Below are positions 1 through 5,171 of a stretch of DNA of 5,598 bases, piece by piece. Origin of the DNA: a bacterium (lineage in GTDB: Bacteria; Hydrothermota; UBA3073; JACQXS01; JAUWAR01); contig JAUWAR010000082.1 of NCBI GenBank assembly GCA_030601965.1, forward strand, positions 1-5,598, in the 5' to 3' direction. Each line of letters opens with the position of its first letter. Position 1 is the stretch's first letter. Both the position numbers and the translations under genes were made by a program. The notes under the pieces are model-generated. The model searched no databases, had not been told where the DNA came from, and worked only from the letters and a program-made list of their open reading frames with translations.

Positions 1-387
1 TTTTCTTGAGATATGAAGTTCGCTGATGAGGTTACACTTTAGAAGCATTGCAATCTCAAGGGCAATATCAAGTGCCTCTTGATTTATAGGAAATGGAGGG
101 GTATCATCAAATTCGTATGTGCAGACACTCTCATTATTTAATCTGTATATAATATCTTTTTTGGTCTTAAATTCCATCAAAGCGGTTCCATCATATTCTC
201 CCAATTCAGAAAGCGTTGGCCTCATATGCCTTAAAATCTCGGCATCATACTTTTTATTATATAGACCTGCTGGACACCTACAAAAGAGTTTTTTCTCTGT
301 CAGAAGTTGCTGATGTATCTCAAGCCCACATTTAAAGCCCATAGACTTATACTCATCAAGACTCATTTCACCAAATCGCTTTACCAT
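1..387 (-). CDS. gatE: Glu-tRNA(Gln) amidotransferase subunit E, archaeal type (N-terminal part, cut by window edge)
   Basis: Partial gene; 129 codons are visible and the 3' end lies beyond base 1. GatE binds Glu-tRNA(Gln) and, with the asparaginase-like GatD, converts it to Gln-tRNA(Gln) in the cytoplasm. Visible motifs are GLEIHQQL (residues 21-28), the Cys pair in LFCRCP (34-39), RPTLSELGE (56-64) and DDTPPFPINQEALDIAL (94-110). The RPT-SELGE block and the double-Gln HQQL separate GatE from bacterial GatB, which as I recall has a GLEVHVQL-like start and an NTNTCPVCLGLPG block. The ATG at 387 is the first start after an in-frame stop at 450-448; an ATG at 366 is a weaker alternative. The Shine-Dalgarno is poor. 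The gene follows the GNAT gene by 19 bases on the same strand, probably in one transcript. Full GatE is normally about 600 residues, so only the start of the cradle domain is seen. Family call is strong; whether gatD follows is unknown. Confidence 0.88.
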   Translation of the reverse strand, partial: MVKRFGEMSLDEYKSMGFKCGLEIHQQLLTEKKLFCRCPAGLYNKKYDAEILRHMRPTLSELGEYDGTALMEFKTKKDIIYRLNNESVCTYEFDDTPPFPINQEALDIALEIAMLLKCNLISELHISRK

Positions 388-406
388 CTGAAATATTAAA
401 AAATTC

Positions 407-847
407 TCAGGAGTGATAAACCATTTTTTTGTGTTTGATTCCTGCTTCTAAGAATTCATTATTAGTCTCCACGAATCCAAATCTTTTGTAAAATTTTACT
501 ACAGCAATTTGAGCATGAAGGACAATTTTACTTATTTTTCTATGCTTTGCGAAGTTTAATATCTTTTTCAGAATAATCTCACCAAGGCCTTTTCCCCGAT
601 ATTCCCTTAGAATTGCCATCCTTCCGATATAGTATATACCGTCTTTTTCAAAGAATCTCGCGGTTCCTATTGGTATTTTATCTAAATAGAGAATAAAGTG
701 AGTTGCAATTTTGTCTATCTCGTCCCACTCTAATTCCTTGGATACATTCTGTTCTTCGATAAAGACTTTCTGCCTGATTTCAAAAGCATCCTTCAGACAT
801 TCATTGCCTCTAATTATTTTTACTCCTATCATTTTAAACCTAATCAT
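407..847 (-). CDS. GNAT family N-acetyltransferase (ElaA/YjcF-like)
   Basis: Complete 146-residue protein of the Gcn5-related acetyltransferase fold, predicted cytoplasmic, transferring acetyl from acetyl-CoA to an unknown amine. The N-terminal block RQKVFIEEQNVSKELEWDE (25-43) followed by ATHFILY is characteristic of the ElaA/YjcF subgroup. The acetyl-CoA pyrophosphate loop R-x-x-G-x-G is at 84-89 (RGKGLG), preceded by the beta-strand IGRMAIL (74-80). The C-terminal part has VKFYKRFGF (117-125) and FLEAGIKHKKM (132-142), also typical of the subgroup. Its ATG overlaps the TGA of the upstream glutamine synthetase as ATGA, suggesting translational coupling; an internal ATG at codon 6 is a possible alternative start. 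gatE begins 19 bases after the stop. The substrate cannot be inferred from sequence, and its place between a glutamine synthetase and gatE does not by itself make it part of glutamine metabolism. Confidence 0.88.
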   Translation of the reverse strand: MIRFKMIGVKIIRGNECLKDAFEIRQKVFIEEQNVSKELEWDEIDKIATHFILYLDKIPIGTARFFEKDGIYYIGRMAILREYRGKGLGEIILKKILNFAKHRKISKIVLHAQIAVVKFYKRFGFVETNNEFLEAGIKHKKMVYHS

Positions 848-2247
848 CCATAGTGCAGATACTTCTTTATTATTTCCCTTATTTTATTTGTGTCTTTGAT
901 ATTGCAAATGTTATCGTCTTTGTGTGACTTGAGTTCCTTCAGAATACCATCTATCAATAGTGGAGGAAATATTCCATCCTTCTCATAGTATGCTCTTTGT
1001 GCTTCGAGTTCTTTAGCTGCCTCAGCACAGGAAGAGGGTAAAACATCAAAGTCTCTTTTTATCGTTTCTTTTGGACTAACATGAAGTTCCTTTGCAATAC
1101 CAAGACTTTTCTTATCTTTCAGGCCATACTCGGTTGCAAATGTGAGACCGGCAAGAAGCAGATGCACCATAGCAGTCCCATCAGCTGCCCTGAACTCTAT
1201 TGTTTGTTTTCCTGCTATCCCAAGAGGAACTCGTATGAGTGCCTTCCTATTCATCTCTCCCCAGCATATTGAAGATGGGGATTCCTTTTGAGTCGCAAGT
1301 CGTAGATAAGATACAGGAATCGGATTTCCAAAGGCAGACAAAGATTTTGCAAAATTTAATATACCACCTATCATCTTTAGTGCCTCTTTTGTCAGATTGC
1401 CTTGAGGTGGACCTCCTTTTTTATCAGCCATACAATTTTTGCCATTCTGAAGTAATTCCAGATGAAAATGCATCCCACTTCCTATTTCTCCTGCCTCAAC
1501 AACGGGTGAAAAAGTAACCACTACTCCATATTTAAGAGCTACATTTCGCACAATCCATTTTGAGATAACAATATTATCTGCTGTCTCGGAGATAGGAGTG
1601 GGAAGAAACTCTATCTCGTGCTGTTCCGCTGTATAACCATCCGGAAGAAATATCTTTCCCACTTCAGAGTGTGCATATTTTACAGGAATACCCAAAGAAA
1701 CAATAGTATGGAGTATCTCATTACGCATATCCTCCCACACAGTAAAAGGAGAAGAGTCATGATAGTGTTTACCCCGTGTAGCAAATACATCAAGTCCCGT
1801 TTCATAGATTACATAATATTCCAGCTCTCCAAGTGTATGAAGGACCAATCCTGTGTTATTAGTAAATTTCTGTTCTGTGGTTCGCAGCACAGTATCTGGA
1901 GCACTGGATAAAGGATGACCGTTCTTGTCGAAACAGGAGCAGAGTATATTAAGGGTGCGTATTTTGGAAAACGGATTTTTGAAAGCAGTAGAGTACCTGG
2001 GAATGATATACAGGTCCCCTGCTTTGACACTAACGCCCGGGAAAATACTTGAACCATCAATGCGCTCACCACTTGATAGAACAGCATTTAGATGATGAGC
2101 GTTAAGAGTAGAAAAACTCAAACTCTTGAGTCTGCTATCGCCTCCAATATAGCACAGGTTCAATATTTCAATCTCATTCTTTTCAATATAGTTAAGAATA
2201 TCCTTTTTCTGAACTTCTTTCCCAAGTGTCTTTGGCATAAAATTCAT
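844..2247 (-). CDS. Glutamine synthetase family protein (divergent class I-like)
   Basis: About 467 residues, close to usual class I length. The family makes glutamine from glutamate, ammonia and ATP. Counting from the chosen ATG, motifs in order are DGSS (64-67), GELEYYV with metal-binding Glu (140-146), HSEVGK and EQHEIEF with two more Glu (193-213), GSGMHFH (256-262), NPIPVSYLRL (308-317), NRKALIRVP (333-341) and IEFRAADGTA (350-359). Metal-binding Glu, catalytic-loop His and several Arg positions are kept. Differences from GlnA: the Asn before GSGMH is Ile, the Lys-Pro start of the ATP signature is absent, and the C-terminal NLYDLPPEE-like adenylylation tyrosine motif is missing, so GlnE-type control is unlikely. 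An ATG at 2253 would extend the protein by two residues, but it lies only 2 bases past the -10 box, so ATG 2247 is preferred; 2238 is also possible. It is first gene of the minus-strand set. Either a true glutamine synthetase of a divergent clade or a gamma-glutamyl ligase for another amine. Confidence 0.85.
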   Translation of the reverse strand: MNFMPKTLGKEVQKKDILNYIEKNEIEILNLCYIGGDSRLKSLSFSTLNAHHLNAVLSSGERIDGSSIFPGVSVKAGDLYIIPRYSTAFKNPFSKIRTLNILCSCFDKNGHPLSSAPDTVLRTTEQKFTNNTGLVLHTLGELEYYVIYETGLDVFATRGKHYHDSSPFTVWEDMRNEILHTIVSLGIPVKYAHSEVGKIFLPDGYTAEQHEIEFLPTPISETADNIVISKWIVRNVALKYGVVVTFSPVVEAGEIGSGMHFHLELLQNGKNCMADKKGGPPQGNLTKEALKMIGGILNFAKSLSAFGNPIPVSYLRLATQKESPSSICWGEMNRKALIRVPLGIAGKQTIEFRAADGTAMVHLLLAGLTFATEYGLKDKKSLGIAKELHVSPKETIKRDFDVLPSSCAEAAKELEAQRAYYEKDGIFPPLLIDGILKELKSHKDDNICNIKDTNKIREIIKKYLHYG

Positions 2248-2255
2248 ATCCATGA

Positions 2256-2284
2256 AAAATAGTTCTGTTTAACTACATTGTCAA
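2256..2284 (-). promoter_or_regulatory. Sigma-70-type promoter of the glutamine synthetase gene
   Basis: On the minus strand a perfect -35 TTGACA (2284-2279) is followed by a 17-base spacer and a -10 TATTTT (2261-2256, 4 of 6 consensus, with the key A2 and T6). The expected start is near 2249-2248, one or two bases before the ATG at 2247. No Shine-Dalgarno is present, so the mRNA is probably leaderless. The ATG at 2253 would lie upstream of this start and could not be used from this promoter. Confidence 0.7.
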
Positions 2285-2303
2285 GATATTTTGTTCTTGA
2301 CAA
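2278..2303. repeat. Inverted repeat spanning both divergent -35 boxes
   Basis: TTGTCAAGA (2278-2286) and its exact complement TCTTGACAA (2295-2303) are separated by the 8 bases tattttgt. Each arm holds one -35 TTGACA. Six bases of each arm follow simply from having two consensus -35 boxes face to face; the extra matching bases (TC/GA inside, T/A outside) go beyond that. It may be an operator for a dimeric regulator acting on both promoters, but no known operator is recognised. Confidence 0.55.
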
Positions 2304-2325
2304 ACCCTCAAATCTCTCATATAAT
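2297..2325 (+). promoter_or_regulatory. Consensus sigma-70-type promoter of murA
   Basis: A perfect -35 TTGACA (2297-2302), a 17-base spacer and a perfect -10 TATAAT (2320-2325) form a textbook strong promoter. The expected start is near 2331-2333, two to four bases before the murA ATG at 2335. The bases before the ATG (aatataaacact) hold no Shine-Dalgarno, so the murA mRNA is probably leaderless. It should drive murA-ispG-panD and possibly glmU. Confidence 0.85.
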
Positions 2326-2334
2326 ATAAACACT

Positions 2335-3594
2335 ATGAAAAAGTTTGTAATACAAGGAGGAATACCACTTAAGGGAGAGGTTGAAATTTCAGGTTCTAAA
2401 AATGCCTGCCTTCCCATAATGGCATCTACTTTACTCGTACAAGGCGAGACCATTCTACATAATGTGCCACTTCTTCGCGATATAGAAACAATGATAAACT
2501 TACTCAAAGTTATAGGAGCAAAAATAAAAAGAGAAAACCATACTCTTGTAATAAATACCCGCACAATAGACAATACAGAAATCCCTTATGACCTTGTATC
2601 AACAATGAGAGCATCTATTCTTGTTATGGGACCTCTGCTTGCAAGAGCAGGTGCTGTAAAAATTTCAAGGCCAGGTGGATGTGCAATAGGCTCAAGACCT
2701 ATAGATGAACATTTAAAAGGACTAAAATCTCTTGGAGTCTTCATAAAAGAACAACATGGATATATTCAAGCAAGAGTAAATGACCTTGTAGGTAAAGAAA
2801 TATATCTAAATGAGAAATCAGTTACTGCCACAGAAAACTTACTAATGGCAGCAACAATGGCAAAAGGAGAGACAAAAATTATAAATAGTGCATCCGAACC
2901 TCATATTCAGGACTTAAAAAAATTTCTGGTGTCAATGGGAACAGATATTAAAGAGCAAAATGACATTACTGTGGTAAATGGTGCAAAAAAGCTTCATCCA
3001 GTAGAATACACAATATCAAGAGATTATATAGAAGCAGACACTTTTATGATAGCCTGCGCAATTACAAAAGGAGACATATTTTTGAAGCAGGGAAACTGGT
3101 TTGATTCACAGGCCGAAATAACTAAACTTCAGGAAACAGGAATTGAAATAAAGAAAACACCAGATGGAATAAGAGTTAAAGCATCTAATAATCTAAAACC
3201 ATCTTGCATCAAAACTGCTCCTTATCCGGGATTCCCTACGGACAGTCAACCACAATTGACTTCCCTGCTTTCAATAACTCCTGGTAGAAGTATAATTACT
3301 GAAACTATGTATGAGAATAGATTTACCCATATTCCAGAACTTCAGAGAATGGGAGCAGATATTAAAATAGAAGCAGGTTCACCTGGTAATAGAAATGCAA
3401 TAATCAATGGTGTGGACCATCTCTCTGGCGCAAAGGTAATGTGCTCTGATATAAGAGGAGGTGCCAGTCTTGTTCTTGCAGGACTTGCCGCTCATGGAGA
3501 AACAGAAATCTCAAGAATATATCATATAGATAGAGGCTATGAAAAAATAGAAGAGAAACTAAAAAAATTAGGTGCAAACATTAGGAGAATATGA
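2335..3594 (+). CDS. murA: UDP-N-acetylglucosamine 1-carboxyvinyltransferase
   Basis: Complete 419-residue MurA, normal length. It transfers enolpyruvate from phosphoenolpyruvate to UDP-GlcNAc, the first committed step of cytoplasmic peptidoglycan synthesis. Visible active-site features are GSKNA with Lys22 and Asn23, the Arg in TMRASIL (Arg92), the loop RPGGCAIGSRP with catalytic Cys116, the Asp in PGFPTDSQ, the ENRFTHIPELQRMGAD block, DIRGGASLVLAGLAAHG, and the C-terminal Arg in HIDRGYEKIEEKL. Because the loop has Cys and not Asp, the enzyme should be fosfomycin-sensitive by family knowledge. The frame is open back to an ATG at 2278, but that extension overlaps the promoter and has no family match; MKKFVIQGG at 2335 matches the normal N-terminus. 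It has no Shine-Dalgarno and seems leaderless. It heads the operon, ending one base before ispG. glmU, which makes its substrate, lies further downstream. Confidence 0.96.
   Translation: MKKFVIQGGIPLKGEVEISGSKNACLPIMASTLLVQGETILHNVPLLRDIETMINLLKVIGAKIKRENHTLVINTRTIDNTEIPYDLVSTMRASILVMGPLLARAGAVKISRPGGCAIGSRPIDEHLKGLKSLGVFIKEQHGYIQARVNDLVGKEIYLNEKSVTATENLLMAATMAKGETKIINSASEPHIQDLKKFLVSMGTDIKEQNDITVVNGAKKLHPVEYTISRDYIEADTFMIACAITKGDIFLKQGNWFDSQAEITKLQETGIEIKKTPDGIRVKASNNLKPSCIKTAPYPGFPTDSQPQLTSLLSITPGRSIITETMYENRFTHIPELQRMGADIKIEAGSPGNRNAIINGVDHLSGAKVMCSDIRGGASLVLAGLAAHGETEISRIYHIDRGYEKIEEKLKKLGANIRRI
3583..3588 (+). promoter_or_regulatory. Ribosome binding site of ispG
   Basis: AGGAGA, inside the last codons of murA, lies 7 bases before ATG 3596. 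It decides the ispG start against the in-frame GTG at 3572 and against the out-of-frame ATG at 3591 that overlaps the murA stop. Confidence 0.8.
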
Positions 3595-3595
3595 G

Positions 3596-4672
3596 ATGTC
3601 AATACACAGAAAAAAGACAAGACCTATCAAAGTAAAAGATTTAATCATAGGTGGGAATGCCCCAATTTCTGTTCAGTCAATGACTAAGAAACTCGCCTCT
3701 GATATTAAGGGGACTATTAGGGAAATTCAAGATTTAGAAAAAGCAGGCTGTGATATTGCAAGGATTGCTGTCCCTGACTTTGATACTGCAAATGCTATTA
3801 AAAAAATAAAGAAACGAATAGATATCCCACTTGTTGCCGATATACATTTTAATCACAAATTGGCTATTGAGTCTATAAAAAATGGCGCAGATAAAATAAG
3901 AATTAATCCGGGAAATATTGGCAGTAAAGAAAAAATAGGCGAGATTGTAAAATGTGCAAAAGACTATGATGTCCCTATAAGGATAGGGGTAAACAGTGGT
4001 TCATTAGAAAAGGATATTCTTGAGAAGCACAAGAAGCCCTGTGCAGACGCCCTTGTTGAGAGTGCAAAAAGGGCTTGCGAGACATTTGAAGATATGGATT
4101 TCGGCTCAATTATAGTTTCATTAAAATCAGCCGATGTTCTCTCTACCATAGAGGCTTACACAAAGTTCTCATCGCTCTTTGATTATCCTCTGCATATAGG
4201 CATTACAGAGGCCGGGATATCTCCCTTTGGTTTTATAAGGTCATCTATTGGCATTGGAACACTCCTTTGCAATGGCATAGGAGATACAATAAGGGTAAGT
4301 CTCACAGCATCACCAGTACAAGAGGTAATTGCAGGAATTGAGATTTTGAAATCTCTTGGAATTAGAAAAGGACCTATAATTATATCCTGCCCTACCTGTG
4401 GAAGATGCCAAATAGATGTGCAAAGGATTACTGAAGAAGTAAACAGTAAACTAAACAACTCACAACTCAAAACTCACAACTCAAAACTTAAAATTGCCAT
4501 TATGGGTTGTATTGTAAATGGACCAGGTGAGGCAAAGGAGGCAGACATTGGAATTTCTGGCGGTAAGGGTATAGGTATTTTATTTAAAAAAGGCAAGGTT
4601 ATTAAAAAAGTAAAAGAGGAAGAGATAGTAAATACCTTGATGGAGGAGCTAAAATGTATAGAAAAGTCTTAA
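3596..4672 (+). CDS. ispG: 4-hydroxy-3-methylbut-2-en-1-yl diphosphate synthase (HMBPP synthase)
   Basis: Complete 358-residue IspG (GcpE), the penultimate step of the MEP isoprenoid pathway: reductive ring opening of 2-C-methyl-erythritol cyclodiphosphate to HMBPP by a [4Fe-4S] enzyme in the cytoplasm. The N-terminal TIM-barrel part shows APISVQSMT (22-30), VADIHFNHKLA (80-90) and IRINPGNIG (101-109). The C-terminal part has the cluster cysteines in SCPTCGRC (Cys265, Cys268) and MGCIVNGPGEAKEADIG (Cys305, Glu312). An additional Cys271 occupies a site that is usually Thr or Gln. Between Cys268 and Cys305 a stretch (about 288-299) is encoded by heptanucleotide repeats and makes this linker about five residues longer than in E. 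coli as I recall it. ATG 3596 is chosen for its AGGAGA site. It lies one base after the murA stop and overlaps panD by 19 bases, so the three are surely co-transcribed. Frame and all key residues are intact, so the enzyme is probably active. Confidence 0.95.
   Translation: MSIHRKKTRPIKVKDLIIGGNAPISVQSMTKKLASDIKGTIREIQDLEKAGCDIARIAVPDFDTANAIKKIKKRIDIPLVADIHFNHKLAIESIKNGADKIRINPGNIGSKEKIGEIVKCAKDYDVPIRIGVNSGSLEKDILEKHKKPCADALVESAKRACETFEDMDFGSIIVSLKSADVLSTIEAYTKFSSLFDYPLHIGITEAGISPFGFIRSSIGIGTLLCNGIGDTIRVSLTASPVQEVIAGIEILKSLGIRKGPIIISCPTCGRCQIDVQRITEEVNSKLNNSQLKTHNSKLKIAIMGCIVNGPGEAKEADIGISGGKGIGILFKKGKVIKKVKEEEIVNTLMEELKCIEKS
4457..4491 (+). repeat. Heptanucleotide tandem repeat inside ispG
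   Basis: Five heptamers run in register: AACTCAC, AACTCAA, AACTCAC, AACTCAA, AACTTAA. The first four form two exact copies of a 14-mer. A degenerate AACTAAAC precedes them. As seven is not a multiple of three, successive units are read in different frames, giving the low-complexity peptide NSQLKTHNSKLK. It sits in the linker between the second and third cluster cysteines of IspG. Confidence 0.85.
4642..4648 (+). promoter_or_regulatory. Ribosome binding site of panD
   Basis: GGAGGAG, near-perfect anti-16S complement, lies within the end of ispG and 5 bases before ATG 4654. It contrasts with the lack of any such site before murA and the glutamine synthetase. Confidence 0.85.
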
Positions 4673-4983
4673 AATCAAAGATTCACAGAATAAAGGTTAA
4701 GAATAAGAATTTGAACTACGAGGGTTCTATTGAGATAGATGAGGATATTCTGAAACAGGCAGACATCTTACCTTATGAGATTGTTCAGGTAATAAACCTC
4801 AATACAGGTGCCAGGTTTGAGACCTATGCAATAGAGGGAGAAAAGGGAGACTGTTCCTTACAGGGTGGAGCTGCAAGACTTGGTGAAATTGGAGATGAAC
4901 TGCTTATTTTTTCTTATGAACTTATGGATAGTGAATCTGTAGAACATCATACGCCGAAGATAGTATATTGTTCAAACACCTAA
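4654..4983 (+). CDS. panD: Aspartate 1-decarboxylase (pyruvoyl-dependent) proenzyme
   Basis: Complete 109-residue PanD; the usual bacterial length is about 115-140, so it is slightly short. It decarboxylates L-aspartate to beta-alanine for pantothenate and CoA synthesis in the cytoplasm. Self-cleavage should occur in YEGSIEID between Gly24 and Ser25, turning Ser25 into the pyruvoyl cofactor. Other matches are LKSKIHR with Lys9 and His11, and NTGARFETYAIEGE with Arg54, Thr57 and Tyr58, all at E. coli-like numbering. The following loop, KGDCSLQGGAARLGEIGD, looks about two residues shorter than in E. coli and has Gln where the usual block reads NGAAA. The C-terminal FSYELMDSE...HTPKIVY is typical. 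The start is fixed by GGAGGAG. It overlaps the end of ispG by 19 bases, so it is the third gene of the murA transcript. No panB or panC is visible nearby. Confidence 0.95.
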   Translation: MYRKVLKSKIHRIKVKNKNLNYEGSIEIDEDILKQADILPYEIVQVINLNTGARFETYAIEGEKGDCSLQGGAARLGEIGDELLIFSYELMDSESVEHHTPKIVYCSNT

Positions 4984-4993
4984 AAGTCCAAAA

Positions 4994-5011
4994 ATGACAG
5001 AGGACTGTCAT
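4994..5011 (+). repeat. Small perfect hairpin after panD
   Basis: ATGACAG (4994-5000), loop AGGA, CTGTCAT (5005-5011), starting 11 bases after the panD stop. It has only modest GC and no T-run, so it is not a good intrinsic terminator. Its right arm starts a TGTCATGCTGAACC fragment (from 5007), so it is probably part of the repeat cluster that fills this gap. Confidence 0.5.
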
Positions 5012-5027
5012 GCTGAACCCTTTACTC

Positions 5028-5065
5028 TGTCATTCTGAATCCGTCAACTGACGGATGAAGAATCT
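5028..5065. repeat. Interspersed repeat of the TGTCATTCTGA...GAAGAATCT type
   Basis: It begins TGTCATTCTGA (5028-5038) and ends GAAGAATCT (5057-5065). Its core is a perfect 8-bp hairpin: ATCCGTCA (5039-5046), loop AC, TGACGGAT (5049-5056). This layout resembles a short palindromic repeat that I recall as scattered between genes in many uncultured bacteria. Only one copy is in the window, so family membership rests on recall. It may stabilise or end the panD transcript, but has no T-run. Confidence 0.55.
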
Positions 5066-5077
5066 AAAATCTTGGTC

Positions 5078-5149
5078 TGTCATTGCGAGCGGTAGCGAAG
5101 CAATCTCATTATTTAAGATTGCTTCGGGACTTCGTCCTTCGCAATGACA
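5078..5149. repeat. 72-bp imperfect palindrome of the TGTCATTGCGAG...GCAATCT type
   Basis: The outer arms TGTCATTGCGA (5078-5088) and TCGCAATGACA (5139-5149) are perfectly complementary. The inner arms CGAAGCAATCT (5096-5106) and AGATTGCTTCG (5116-5126) also pair perfectly, around a 9-base loop. The middle part of the arms is unequal (7 against 12 bases). It is the typical form of a widespread MITE-like bacterial repeat; its minus-strand translation gives the familiar spurious CHCEGRSPEAI string. It has no coding potential. RNA from either strand would fold into a long hairpin between panD and glmU. Confidence 0.75.
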
Positions 5150-5171
5150 ATTAGTGAAATTTGTGGTAAAT

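Noticed and set aside
119..313. Plus-strand 64-codon open frame
   Set aside because: It is antisense to the strongly matching gatE frame and has no motif of its own.
1809..2087. Minus-strand 92-codon open frame within the glutamine synthetase gene
   Set aside because: It is out of frame with the well-matched synthetase on the same strand and has no recognisable motif.
2278..2334. N-terminal extension of murA starting at ATG 2278
   Set aside because: It would place the start codon upstream of the consensus promoter, and the extra 19 residues have no counterpart in MurA; the start at 2335 matches the family.
2244..2573. Minus-strand 109-codon open frame over the promoter region and the start of murA
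   Set aside because: It is antisense to murA, overlaps the divergent promoters and shows no family motif.
4183..4470. Minus-strand 95-codon open frame within ispG
   Set aside because: Antisense shadow of a confidently identified gene.
4994..5149. Intrinsic (Rho-independent) terminator for the murA-ispG-panD transcript
   Set aside because: Several hairpins exist, but none has a GC-rich stem followed by a run of T; they are better explained as repeats.
5007..5149. CRISPR array
   Set aside because: The TGTCAT-headed units share only a short head, differ in body and have irregular spacing; there are no identical direct repeats or cas genes.
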